Origin: Bactrocera neohumeralis
Taxonomy: Eukaryota; Arthropoda; Insecta; Diptera; Tephritidae
NCBI RefSeq assembly: GCF_024586455.1
Contig: NC_065919.1
Span: 22,668,839 to 22,732,838, forward strand
Length of the DNA stretch: 64,000 bases
Reading direction: 5' to 3'
A program made the translations under genes and the position numbers. The notes below the pieces were generated by a model. That model was given only the letters and a program-made list of their open reading frames with translations, searched no databases and was not told the origin of the DNA. Below, piece after piece: positions 30,415-42,659 of this stretch; the stretch's first letter is position 1; every line of letters begins with the position of its first letter.

Positions 30415-31420
30415 TTATTAAAAATAAAAACAAAACATGTAACTGAATAATTGCCAGATTCTGAAGTATGACTCTTCACTTATGACAACCGGCATTCGCA
30501 TGTGAACCAGCGGTGAAACAGCATCTTCTAGCCAAGCCAAGCAACAACAAAGCGTATACACCTTCCGCATAGACGTCATAACAGCAGAGCTTTCTTGTCA
30601 ACGTTGCTGCTTTTGATCATTAAATTAGCAATATTGACACAGCCGTCAAGTGAACTTACAACCAGTTTTGAACAGCAGTTCTCAACTGATACGAATAATG
30701 CTTTATAGCATAAACAATGAACCGGCGTTTTTGTAGCGACGTGAACACAGTCAGTATTTATAATACTTTTTGGTGTTTTCTTTATTTGATCTTCTGAAGA
30801 CCTTCACGCCACTTTGCGCTGATATGCAACTGCGGAATGCGGCGCAACAGGTTGCACATCACAAGAATATTTTTCTCCTGATGAAGTCATACAATTTGAG
30901 GTGAGTAGCCTTTGTGAAGTTCTGCTTTGGCTGTCGTTGTTTTAAATTCATAACCAATAATATTCGTCTACTTATGTCAGCCTGCAGATTGACTTACAGT
31001 GACAAAACAAAAGTCCAATCAGCTTTGGATTGATATGCGTGGTAGTGGTGAATCAAAATCTTCAGCATATACTATATACACATACATTGTTTCTATACTT
31101 TTCCCGACCGTAAATGCACAGTTTTCTGCCGGTGGCGTTAACATATCGGTCGCCACCTCACAATCCTCAAATGGACGGCGTGATTTTTCTTGTTGTTTGT
31201 GTCAGCTTACTTGTTATCAGCACCTAATTCTCTGCCGGTGGTATTAATATAACGGCTATCAATTCGCAAGTGGTTGTTGTTGTTGTAGCGGCAGAAATCT
31301 GCCTAGTTGACAGTCCTCGGCCGGATAAAAATCCGGGTCCGCTCTGGTTACGTAGATCCGACTGTTGTGGGAACGGATCCGCAAGTGGTTGTTGGTGATG
31401 AGCAACCCATGTGTGATGAT
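30415..31420 (+). pseudogene. Decayed tandem copy of the FReD gene
   Basis: Colinear with 26680-27690 of the intact gene: the shared aaaataaaaacaaaacat upstream block, the cagacgtcataacag exon-1 region (gtagacgtcataacagcgg in the parent), exon 2 with ACCTTCACGCCACTTTGCGC and its donor GTGAGT, and exon 3 with TTGGATTGATATGCGTGGTA and two or three repeat units. The ATG has become gtat (near 30559). Exon 2 has lost about 12 bases and exon 3 about 35, and stops are present. The fibrinogen domain is absent. The copy breaks down near a SINE-like insertion at 31280. This is a true duplicate, not a processed copy, because intron positions are kept. Confidence 0.85.
31265..31394. mobile_element. Short SINE/MITE-like insertion with a 15-base target duplication
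   Basis: cgcaagtggttgttg occurs at 31265-31279 and again at 31380-31394, bracketing about 100 bases that begin ttgttgtagcggcagaaatc and contain cggccggataaaaatccggg. A target duplication of this length suits a retroposed element. The internal gttgttgttgtag motif is reminiscent of short repeats common in flies. Confidence 0.65.
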
Positions 31421-32610
31421 AGCGAAGAGCGTGTTGAATATATGGTAAGTGAAAATGTCATGTTGCGGATGTGGTAGCGATATGTAAACTAAAAAGGGTT
31501 TTTTTTGAAAGCTTTAGATTCACCGGCGTTTTAAGCTGACCAAGTGAGATCGAATTAACCCATTTACAGTTGGTCGATTTCACCAAATCGAAAATGAACG
31601 AGATATGTCGTGAAATAAATATTTATCTGAATATCGGAAAACCTTTTTTTCTACATTTTTTATATAAATTTGGAAGAAATAGAAAAAAATGGAAAAAATA
31701 AATCTTTCGATTTATTGTAATGTTTGTTGCATATTTTACGTAAAATGTATTTTTTGTGTATAGAATGATGACGAATGTGTGAAATTAACTAGTTGATAAA
31801 TCGACCACCAGCCGAAAACGATACGACTAATTTTTCCATTTCATTACCTTTGTTCCGTGTGAACTTCAATGTTCCAAATGAATGATGGCCACTAATATGC
31901 TTTCAATTTAACAGAAAACTTCTTTGCTGACTTTATTGATTACTGAGTTATTGTACATTCAGTTGTACTAGCAGAAAGTGTCACAATCAAAAACATACGG
32001 GACAAGAAGTCGCCTTACAGTGCATATAGTTTTTCGTGATTACGTATCAGAAAATGAAAAAATCGACTGAATATTTATTTCCACGCCATGAGAAATTCAA
32101 TAGATTCCTTCTAGATATTTCTGGAATGGAATTTTCTAGAAGCTTCTTGGGTCACGAATATAAAATGAACCCTTTCAGGCAGGCAGTTAGTCGATTGTTG
32201 TCCGCGAGCCCGAAGTCTTCCAGTGTGATTCGCAGGTATGCCCTCTAGCTGAGCGGAAGTGATATATAGTATTTCGTTCTTCGGAGACCGCTCTGGAGTG
32301 TGCTCGTAAAGACAAAATTGGACATAGTATTGACAAATTACAGAAGCGTAACATTCCCAGGTTAGTGTGAGTTTGCTAATATTACTACCTATCACAATTT
32401 GGGTATATAAATATTACTTAATGGTCTCAGAGACAGTTTCAGTAATACCGTCTTCGTTCAGATAAGGCAGTCTATAATACGATTGGAATAGTTTTGGCGT
32501 TTTAATCGCTCACTTGTATCTACAAAGTTTAGCAACTGACCACAAAGCTTATCTTTGCGCTTTAATGCAAAAGCACAAATAGACACTGAATTGCATTAAA
32601 TGTAGTAATC
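31420..32610. other. Intergenic, mostly unassigned
   Basis: 31570-31815 is bounded by ggtcgattt and aaatcgacc in inverted order and may be a small foldback element. Elsewhere only short open frames with no recognisable domain. Confidence 0.3.
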
Positions 32611-32614
32611 TACG

Positions 32615-33870
32615 CCATTTTTATACGCTCGCAACAAAGTTGATAAGGAGAGTATTATAGTTTTGTTCACATAACGGTTGTTTGTAAGTCCTAAAACTAT
32701 AAGAGTCAGATATAGGGTTACATATACCAAAGTGATCAGGGTGACGAGTAGAGTCGAAATCCGGATGTCTGTCTGTCCGTCCGTCCGTCTGTCCGTGCAA
32801 GCTGTAACTTGAGTAAAAATTGAGATATCATGATGAAACTTGGTAAACGTATTCCTTGGCTTCATAAGAAGGTTAAGTTCGAAGATGGGCAAAATCGGCC
32901 CACTGCCACGCCCAAAAAATGGCGGAAACCGAAAACCTATAAAGTGTCATAACTAAGCCATAAATAAAGATATTAAGGTTAAATTTGGCACAAAGAATCG
33001 CATTAGGGAGGGGCATATTTGGACGTAATTTTTTTGGAAAAGTGGGCGTGGCCCCGCCCCCTACTAAGTTTTTTGTACATATCTCGGAAACTACTATAGC
33101 TATGTCATCAAAACTCTATAGAGTCGTTTCCTTCAAGCATTTCCATATACAGTTCAAAAATGGAAGAAATCGGATAATAACCACGCCCACCTCCCATACA
33201 AAGGTTAGGTTGAAAATCACTAAAAGTGCGTTAACCGACTAACAAAAAACGTCAGAAACATTAAATTTTACGGAAGAAATGGCAGAAGGAAGCTGCACCC
33301 AGGCTTTTTTTAAAATTGAAAATGGGTGTGGCGTCGCCCACTTATGGACCAAAAACCATATCTCAGGAACTACAAGACCGATTTCAATGAAATTTGGTAC
33401 ATAATATTTTCTTAACACCCTGATGACATGTACGAAATATGGGTGAAATCGGTTCACAACCACGCCTTCTTCCAATATAACGCTATTTTGAATTCCATCT
33501 GATGCCTTCTATGTATAATATATAGTACATTAGGAGCCAATGATGATAGCGGAATAAAACTTTACACAAATACGGTATTTGAGCTGAGGTATCCCTTGTG
33601 GAAAAATTGTCGTGATCGGACTATAACTTTTCAAGGTCCCTGATATCGAACACGAAGAATTCAGTGCTTAACCTAACCTAACCTAATTTTTCACCGAAAA
33701 TATCGGTAAATCTCTCAGATATTTTCATGTAATTCAGAGGGCATCATTTTTATATTCTCGCAATAAAGTTGCTAATAACGGTATCTCGATTATCACTTTA
33801 TCATGCGAGAGTATAAAATGTTCGGTGACACCCGAACTTAGCCCTTCCTTACTTGTTTTTTTTTGGTTTG
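32615..33870 (+). repeat. Dispersed repeat family B
   Basis: Starts near catttttatacgctcgcaac and ends at cttccttacttgttt. It contains gtccgtccgtccgtctgtcc, several ggcgtgg-rich cggcccactgccacgccc blocks and catatctcggaaactac. Shorter relatives lie at 41490-41815 and 55580-56312 with the same end. The start motif recurs at 33747 (catttttatattctcgcaat), where it forms an inverted repeat with tgcgagagtataaaa at 33805-33819. Non-coding and unclassified. Confidence 0.6.
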
Positions 33871-34234
33871 AAGTGAGATTGAGATTTTTTTTAACTATTT
33901 TAGTCCACAAATAAATACTTTAGTGTATTATGTTATATAGTACTTTAATGAGTTACGCCAAATTGAGCTATTTCGGTTTAGAACTCAGCAGAACTAACCA
34001 CTTTGGAAATCCTATATTATGCCAGTGGCTATAAATATATAGGAATTTTAAATATCATTATTCTGTATTTACCTTATCTCAGTTGTCTCTTGCTATAACG
34101 CATTTACATATTAGTACCTCGCTTGTACTACAAATTTGTTATCAGTAATGTGAATGCGCGCTACAAATATATTTACACTACTCTGGATGTTGCTCACAAA
34201 AGACAAAGTAAATAGCAAAAACAAGAAAAAACGT

Positions 34235-34745
34235 TAATTTAGGTTGCAACGTAGCTGGAATAACCTTAACAAATAAATAAGTCGTCATTCAAGAACTTGA
34301 TTTTCATCGTTCACTTTGTATGGCAGATATACTTGTATCACATAGTATTATGATCGGGAAAATTTCTTCCAAAATGTCGAAATTCGTTAAGTTATCTCGT
34401 CAAATGAAAAAATCTTCTATACAAAAACTTAATTTTGATTGTTCAGTTTTTATAACAGCCAAATGCTGTAGTAGTCCAATATCAGCGGCTCCGACAAATG
34501 AGCGGCTTCTTGGGGTGAAAAGGACGTGTGCAAAATCTCGAAAACTGAGGAACTAGTTTCCGTATACACAGGCAGGCGGAAGAGCAAACGGACATTGCTA
34601 AATCAACTCAGCTATTGACGCTGATCATTTATACATTTTATAGGGTCTCCGACGTTTCCGTCTGGGTGTTACAAGCTTCGTAGCAAAAATAGTACAAATA
34701 TACCCTATTTAGGGAATAACAAGTTGCATACAAGTGTAAGTTAAG
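34235..34745 (+). repeat. Dispersed repeat family A copy
   Basis: Shares with 9290-10755 and 40205-40745 the blocks aagaacttgattttcatcgttc, gtatggcagatata, atagggtctccgacgtttcc and gggtgttacaagcttcgtag. It ends taccctatttagggaata. Confidence 0.6.
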
Positions 34746-36290
34746 CTGTAATGTTTATGTTATGTTCGCTGTCAGTGTCATCAAGATTGGTTATGTTCCG
34801 CTGCTAAGCGCTTCGTTAAGTGAGTACTCGCAATAGTCGTGTATCACATGCCGCATAAGTATGAGTAGTTGTTATTGTTGTAAAACAATTCCCCCAGTCG
34901 CAACTTATTTGTATTTTTTTCATTTAAGCAAAAGTGCATTTCAATTGAAAATAATGATAATCGCCGAAATCCCCCGAGATTAGCCGCATATACACGCATA
35001 AAGAGCGACATGTGCATGCACTTGAGAGCAGAGAGGAAGTTTTGAAGAAAAAAAGCATGTTTTCATGTTTGCAAAGTTTTGTGTTTCTGGTTTAGTGTGT
35101 AAATTAGGGTGGTACTTCAGGAATAATAAACAAAATTCCTTAATCTCACGCACTTGTATCACTTTAAAGAGATCATTTGAGCAGAGCAACGAAATACTTT
35201 AAGAACAGTATCATAAATATAAAACTAATATTTGGAAATATTTACCGAATTGAGAAATTTTGAACAATATGTGTCCTATTGGAATCTAGAACGGTGTCTA
35301 GTAACTGATATGTTTGGTATATGATATCGTTTAGTAAATTAGCACCCATCTCCTGGTTGATATTTAAGTATTGGTTCTTCTTAAATTTAAGAACATACCT
35401 AATCTAAATACATCAGTGAGTTATGTACAAGTATATATATTTGTAACATATTTACTTATGTACAGATGCATTTCACTTAGGAATTCGTTATAAATCTTAC
35501 ATATTTTTCAAAGTGGTGTATAACGAAATGGGGAACCACTTAAGTATTGATACAAGCGTGATTTTGCATTGTTCTTTTTAATAATTTAAAGTGAGGCTCG
35601 AGCAGCACACTTTAAAACCTGTATATTACTTTAGGGGCCACGTTTTTATTGAGTGTTTCACTGAAGCATCACTGGCTTGTGATAATGGCTGGTTCGAATA
35701 CAACCTTTATAATTTCTCCAAAGTACGTCAGTTGAGTTCCACCAAGTTAGTTGTAGTAATATGGCTGAGTAGACTTCGATGATTTTATGTTCAATTCTCA
35801 TCTTCGAAAACCGTTAGATAACTGCTTTTCGTTGACTAAACATCAAGGCAGACATTGTTTTTGGAGCCAATGTTGTTATAACTTCCATTGGTAATGCAGA
35901 AACCCGCAGAAAATTGGTATGATTTGCTGACAGTTTCTAACAATTCTCTCTCCTAACTCTTCGGTTGATAGCTAAACTAACAGTACGGATGTGTAAACTG
36001 ATTGTATGTTAGTAAACGAAAGCTATTTTATCCTCCTCTAAAAATTGTAAACCTCAGTAGTTCACTTTTTTATACGGGCTCACATAGGTCCATCACTCTG
36101 TTGAACTAGCTATGCGCTATTGAGGCAATGTGCTCCCTGCTCTCATACTTGTATATTCATTCATTCATTAAATAATTGCTGTGCCTGCAGTTAGCTGGGA
36201 AATCCAAAAGCAGGTGTTTCGAAATTTCCAGCTCCGACGGAACCGACAGCTGGCACAATACGCTATTCCTATTTATATGTAGGGACAATT
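34746..36290. other. Intergenic, nothing recognised
   Basis: AT-rich sequence. ttgttattgttgtaaaacaa at about 34867 resembles short gttgtt repeats of flies. No gene supported. Confidence 0.35.
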
Positions 36291-36291
36291 T

Positions 36292-37175
36292 CTTTTCTTC
36301 TTTACTGGCGTAGACACCGTTTAAGCGGTTATGGCCGAGTTAACAACAGCGCGCCAGTTGTTCTTCCTTTTCGCTGCTTGGCGTCAATTCGAGATAACAA
36401 GTGCTGCCAGGTCCTTCTTCACCAGATCTCTCCAAAGGAGTAGAGCTTTTCCTCTTCCTCTGCTTCCCCCGGCGTATACTCCGTCGAATACTTTCAGAGC
36501 TGGAGTGTTTTTTTTTGTCATTGTCCATGCCTCTGCACCATAAAGCAGGACGGGAGTAATGAGTGACTTACAGAGTGCGGTCTTTCCGAAGTAGCACCTT
36601 TAGGAAAGAGTTATTCTGCAATAGATTTCGAGGCTGACATTGTTGTTGGTGTTAATACTGGTTCCAAGATAAATGATGTTATCTACAACTTAGAAGTTTG
36701 CACTGTCAACAGTGGCGTGGGACCCAAGTCGCGAGTGCGACGACTGTTTGTTAGATGACAGAATTCGTCTTGCCTTCGTTCACTACCAGATCGATTTGCT
36801 TCCCTTCCTTATCCAGTCTGGAGAAAGCAGAACTAACAACGCAGATGTTGAGGTCAATGATATCAATATCATCGAAGTACGCCAGCAACTGCACACTCTA
36901 TAAATAGCTGCAGCTCGAATTTTTTTCTCCAGCAGTAGATTGAAGAAGTTGCATGATAGGGAGTCGCCTTATCTGAAACCTTGTTTGGTATCGAACGGCT
37001 CGGAGAGTCCTTCCCGATCCTGACGGAGGTTTTGGTATTGCTCAACGTTAGTTTACACAGCCGTATTAGTTTTCCGGGGATACCAATTTCAGACATAACG
37101 ACATAAACGCAGCTCCTTTCCGTGCTGTCAGGAGCAGCTTTGAAATCGACGAACATGTGGTGTGTGTGTGGTAGG
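36292..37175 (-). mobile_element. RTE-like LINE copy, degenerate
   Basis: The minus strand carries FVDFKAAPDSTERS (about 37159-37118), CKLTLSNTKTSVRIGKDSPS and the shortened C-terminal region. The 3' end lies at a ttcttttcttctttactggc run (36291-36310), again a (GAA)n-type tail. Frames are broken and the tail domain is partly deleted near 36510. Confidence 0.75.
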
Positions 37176-37179
37176 ATAA

Positions 37180-38550
37180 TTTTCAATCTGTTTAAAACTT
37201 GTGAGGTCGAAACCTCTCATTATAAGTGTAACCCAGCGCATGTCTTTAGACTGCTGCCGACTATACGCCACCGTGTTGCAGTCTTACGGATACACCTTTG
37301 CCTCTCTGGACCTAGATGCGGTGATCTCGGTTACAGACTGATAAGCTATTCAGTTGTTCAATACACTTCACTTGATGATTCCTGGCTTACAGTTCCAAAG
37401 ACATCATACTACAAGACTCTTTAAAATTTAAAGAATTTCTGATTGATCAACATAATTTTATCCACTAGTTTAATTTTCTGCCGAATATTAAGTGCTTTTC
37501 TCTGCTTCGCGAATGGCGACTTTCGAGATAATAGATCGGCAATAGCGGCAATCTGGGTCATAAGTTAAATTATATTTCACTTGTCTTCCAATTATAATTT
37601 TCACCTAACTTAACTTTAGTTGGGTCGAGGACACCAGCGTTGCAATTTCATTTATTATTCTCTCTATTAGCTTGTTTTAAACATTGATCATATTAACATA
37701 CTTCACATCAATATAAATTATTTAGAGTGTGCAGAAAAATGGCACACCATCCACTTTCTCTAGCGGAAAACTAATACAACTGCAAGCAAGTTAACGGCAT
37801 AGCGCTGCTCGCCAAGCCATTCGATGGCAGCAATTTTTGTTACTTGGCTTTCAATCATCATCACAACCAATTAGCATATTAAATTAAATAAATTTTAAAT
37901 TACCAAAGCCATGCAAAGAAAAGCTAAGAAGCGAGAATAAAATACAAAGCGACTGCAAAGTAATCTACAGGATATGCTGGCGAGGCCACTACGTTGCATT
38001 ACATAACTTATATAAGCTCATTTCGATGATGTTGCGCTGCAAGTGCGAGGGTAAAGTTTGAGAGTGTCGAGAAAAAAGTTCACAGCTGAATGCATAATGG
38101 AGCGAAGGTGGAATACCATCAATGGTGACACAGTGCAGCCAATGACAAGGCACTAATAGACACTAGGGTCTCGTATATTTCGGTTATGCAACGAGAGATG
38201 CATTGCGATGAAATGATAAAGGAGGACGCAAGAGAAAGTGTAAAGAAGAGTGAAGGAGGGCACTTTGTGTTTGTGTTAGGCTTTTATTGTTTGCTTGCCG
38301 CGCTGTAGTGCAGTTTGTGTAGCCGACCACCTGTTTAAGAATGCACAAAACCAACAAAACAAAGGCAATCTCAAAGGATTTCGCAAGTGGTTTCATAGCG
38401 GAAAACTGCGGGCTGCAGGTTGACGGGTATGCAGTGCAAAGCATGAGTGTTACAAGTGAGCGCTGAATTTTCCGAAGATTTCAAGCTTGAATACCTAAAA
38501 CTATACAATGATTAATTAATGAAGCTATAGTGTATAGGCTTTTTGGAGGA
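37180..38550. other. Intergenic, apparently single-copy
   Basis: No repeat family recognised and no convincing gene. 37740-38460 is less AT-biased than its surroundings and could hold regulatory DNA, but nothing specific is visible. Confidence 0.35.
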
Positions 38551-38554
38551 TGGA

Positions 38555-40195
38555 GTCATGTGTAGAAGTTCACGCAAGTGAGGAAAGTTCTTGGTCTTTG
38601 ACCAAGTATCGGGTAGCCTAAGAACATCCATTTGAAAGCGAGCTAAAGTGAGATGGCGAAACATCCTCTACATAGGGTTGTGCGCTGGGTTTGGGACCCG
38701 CCAAGTAACAAACGCCCCCAATAAACAGTCAAAAACAGCCGCGGATGAGATGTCCGGTCCCTTAATTGGGAAGGTGCCGCTGCCCAGCTGGTTAGTGTCC
38801 TCGTGAAAATAGAGGCTGACATTACCGCCGTCCAAGAAATGTGATGAACGGGAGAAGGACTGAGGAGAGTAGGTTCTTGTGGCCTTTACTACAGTGGCCA
38901 TATAAAGGAGCGCAACTTTGGTGTGGGATTCGTGGGAGATAACCGCCGTCGCCGAGTACTATCATTCACTCCGGTGGATGAACGTCTCGCCACAATCCGC
39001 ATCAAAGCGAGGTTCTTCAACATATCGCTGATTTGCGCCCACGCCCCGACGAAAGAGAAGGACGATGTGACCAAAGATGCCTTCTATGAGCGCTTGGAGC
39101 TCACCTATGAGAGCTGCCCCCGCCACGATGTTAAAATCGGGCTTGGCGACCTTAACGGCAGGGTAGGAAAAGAAGGTATCTTTAGCGCAACAGTCGGTAA
39201 AGATAGACGTGCGTACGTTCCGAGGTCCCAACATCGACAGCCTGCTGATTGGCAGTGAATGCATAACGCCAGGAGACGGTGAACCCGTCTCCCCAATCGA
39301 TGATGATGGAGCAGACGTTCCATTGCCCGACTATTGTGTCAACAAACTGATTGGACCTTATCAGTGTGGCTTTAGACTTGACAAATCAACAACTCACCAG
39401 ATATTCACCATGCGCCAAATCGACACTCACTACCTCTTCGTCGATTTCTAAGTTGCTTTCGACAGCACGAATACGGCTGTGTAAGCTGATGTTGAGCAAC
39501 ACCAAAAGCTCCGTCAGGATCGGGAAGGACCTCTCCGAGCCGTTCGATACCAAACGAGGCTTCAAACAAGGCGACTCTCTTTCGTGTGACTTCTATAATC
39601 TTCTTCTCGAGAAAATAACTCGGGCTGCAGAACTAAACCGAGAAGGTACAATCTTCTATAAGAGTGTACAGCTGCTGGCGTATATTGATGGTATTGATAT
39701 CATTGGCCTGAACAACCGCGCCGTTAAGGCAAGACGAAATATAGGCATCCACGTCACTGTTGACAGTCATACTAACTTCGAAGTTGTAGATAATTTCGTC
39801 TATCTTGGAACCAGCATCAACACCAACAACAACGTTAACCTCGAAATCCAACGCAGAATATCTCTTTCGGACTAAGTAGGCAATTGAGAAGTAAAGTCCT
39901 CTCTCGATGAACAAAACAAAACTCTATAAGTCACTCATTATTTCCGACCTGCTATATGGTGCAGAGGTATGGACGATGACAACATCTGATGAGTCGATGT
40001 TGCGAGTTCTGCGCAAGATTTGTGGTCCTTTGCGCGTTGGCCACGGCGAATATCGCATTCGATGGAACGATGAGCTGTACGAGATATACGAACACATTTA
40101 CACAGTTCAGCGAATTAAAAGACAGCGGCTACACTGGCTAGGTCATGGCGCTATTGTTAACCGCACCAGTAAAGAAGAAGAAGAATGTGCATAGG
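38555..40195 (+). mobile_element. RTE-like LINE, most complete copy (endonuclease and RT)
   Basis: Plus-strand order: a 5' region (38560-38690); an APE-type endonuclease (38923-39258: DERLATIRIKARFFNISLIC, AHAPTKEKDD, DVKIGLGDLNGRVGKE); a deletion; RT (39330-39860: YQCGFRLDKSTTHQIF, HYLFVDF, FDTKRGFKQGDSLSCDFYN, and LLAYIDGIDIIG in place of a YADD block); and the C-terminal tail (39907-40190: TTSDESMLRVLRKICGPLR, RIRWNDELYEIYE). It ends agtaaagaagaagaagaatg, a (GAA)n tail. The altered YADD and frameshifts make it dead. Confidence 0.85.
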
Positions 40196-40204
40196 CGCTA
40201 CTTA

Positions 40205-40745
40205 TAAATTTTGGATATTCCTAACTATTTCTTTCCTTTGTCTCGGCTCTGATTTCTCTGAAGAAGCAATTTCTTTGCAGATTACATTGTTGTCTTGGAC
40301 AATGAACCAAATTTGGTGAAAATATCTCGTCGAACTAAAAAGCTTTTCATACTAGTACCTGATTCCGATCGTTCAGTTTGTATGACAGCTATATGCTAGA
40401 TTAATCCGATCTAAAGGATTTCCTCGGAGATACGACCATGGTTTTAGGGAATAATTTTTACAAAATTTCTTGAAGATATCGCGTAAAATGAAAAGGTTTT
40501 CCATACAAGCACTTGATGCGATCGTTCAGTTTGTTCCCACAAGTTAGCACTTTCTTAGAAAGAAAAGGACGGATGCCGAATTTCAGTTCCATATCTCAAA
40601 AACCGTTAGACAATTTAGTATATACATATACAGACGGATACAGACATAAGCGATTTATATACTTTATAGAGCCTCTGACGTTTCGTGGTGAGTGTTACAA
40701 ATAATGTGTCAAACTTAATATACCCTGTTTAGGGCATAAATACTT
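40205..40745 (+). repeat. Dispersed repeat family A copy
   Basis: Family landmarks are gatcgttcagtttgtatgac (40366-40385) and the taaaatgaaaaggtttt block, then cctctgacgtttcgtggtga and the terminal ataccctgtttagggcata at 40719-40737. Confidence 0.6.
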
Positions 40746-40749
40746 ACGT

Positions 40750-41485
40750 ACCATCTATAATCTTAAATGTATACATGTGTACAAACATAGAAACAAAATA
40801 AGCTGGCTTACTTTAGCATCAAACCTGGCCATAATTTATACAAAACTCACTAATCACTTCGCGTGCAATGTGTGTTAGCTGGAAAAATCTCCACAGCCTC
40901 GCTTCTGAATGGATACAAGATTGGTGTGCAAAACTTTTCCTATATGTATGCATATGAAATGGTTTGTAGGCTATGGCTTCTGCAGAATATTAGTTGTTTC
41001 AGATCACACACTCATCCATATTCGGTTATATATGTAAATATGTGCTTGCGGTGTTTATGTATATGTAAATTTTTTCTCTGGTCAGTTAGTTTGAGTCTTG
41101 TTTAGAAAAAATGTGTTTATCGTTGTTGTTGTTGTCGGGCAGATTTTCTGGCAATTTCTTTTTCGTAATTTGTTGTGTGATTGTGGAATTAATTTGGAAC
41201 TTTCATTGCAGTTTGTTATGTCAAAGGCACTGAAGCGACCTCAAGGGATAATGTCTTTTTCCTAGGTTTAAAATGTAGTTCGAAATATATTTCATTTAAA
41301 TGAAAAGATGGGGATGAGAACGGACTCCGATTTGAAGGCCTGAGCTTAAAACTTCACACTATCAAATCGTTATCTAAATTTTGAGGTTCATTGCTACCTG
41401 GACGGAAAATATATCGAACAATTAAGCCATATTTGCATTCACAACATTTATTTCATTACAAGACTGAAAACGTTTTAGTCACTAC
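40750..41485. other. Intergenic, nothing recognised
   Basis: AT-rich. A (ttg)n run at about 41120-41140. No supported gene. Confidence 0.35.
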
Positions 41486-41489
41486 CTTT

Positions 41490-41815
41490 TAGGACTCTTA
41501 GTTTTCGTTTATCATGCCGACATGACTCGAAAAGAAATGTTTAGAAAAAATATATATAAATATGGCATCGCCCGCTCCCCATACAAAAGTTATATTAAAA
41601 ACTACAAAAATCAATAAATAAATACCGCAGAAAGATAAAATTTTACATTCGCGATCATAGAAGGTTCTATTAGAGCCACTGTCAAAATTTGGCACTTCCC
41701 ACATTTAGGTGAAAAACCATATCTGGGACCTTAAGCGAAACAAAAGTGTTCTAGCCCCTAGGTATCGAATGTGTGGACCCCAGTGCCTTTAGTTGACTTT
41801 TTCCGAAAATATCGG
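41490..41815 (+). repeat. Dispersed repeat family B fragment
   Basis: Shares with 32615-33870 the ggcatcgcccgctccccata block, aaccatatctgggacctta and tttttccgaaaatatcggtc. It is cut off at 41815 by mariner sequence. Confidence 0.45.
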
Positions 41816-42655
41816 TCAAATGTCGGGACGTGTCTCGTTGTGGCCGACCTTCGACCTCTTCTACTGATGAAAATATTAAAAAAGTGAAGGATATGGTGCT
41901 TGAAAATCGTCAGGCAAGTGTAAAAGAGATGGCAAGAGAGCCACGTCTCTCGTGAGTCCGTTCGAATGGTTTTGGAGGATATTTTGGGTATGAAACGCGT
42001 TCTTGCACGACTCGTACCCATAAAGATGATTTTTTTTCAGAAAGAGAACCATTAACAGGTCTCTTTGGACATGCTTGATCGTGCGAATTCCGATCCCACA
42101 TTCATGAGAGCATTATAATTGCCGATGAGACATGCAAACAAGTCAGCAATCATCGGAATGGAGGGAAAAAAATGATCCGATACCAAAAAATCGACTTCAA
42201 AGGCGCTCAAAAATCAATTCGATGTTCATTGTTTTTTTCGATACTTAAAGGAACAGACGGCCAATATGAAGTTCTATTTGTCCGAATTAAGGCGTTTGCG
42301 TGAGAACATCCATCAAAAACGGCCTTAATTGTGCAAGAAAAATTCATGGACTTTACACGATGTTAATACACCAACGCATCGAGCCACAATTGTGACCGCA
42401 TTTAAAGCCAAAAAGGCAATGAATACTATCGATCAAGCACCGTATACACCAGATTTGGCTCCGTGCGATTACTTCTTGTTTCCCAAACTGAAATTGACGC
42501 TTCGTGGAATCCGTTTTCAGTCGATCAAAGGGATAAAGCAAAATTCGCTGAACGAGCTGAAGGCCATCGCAAAAAGTACTTATGAAAAGTGTTTCGAGGA
42601 CTAGAAAAATCGTTGGTGAATAATTAAATGTTTTGCGTTTTATTTATAATTTCCG
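41816..42655 (+). mobile_element. Mariner transposase relic
   Basis: Plus-strand frames in order: CGRPSTSSTDENIKKVKDMV, LENRQASVKEMARE, a decayed GDETW block (IIADETCK), then LHDVNTPTHRATIVTAFKAK, YTPDLAPCDYFLFPKLKLTL and ELKAIAKSTYEKCFED before TAG at 42602. The second catalytic block has lost its Asp (HDVNTPTH for HHDNAPAH). Many frameshifts. Confidence 0.75.
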
Positions 42656-42659
42656 GGTG

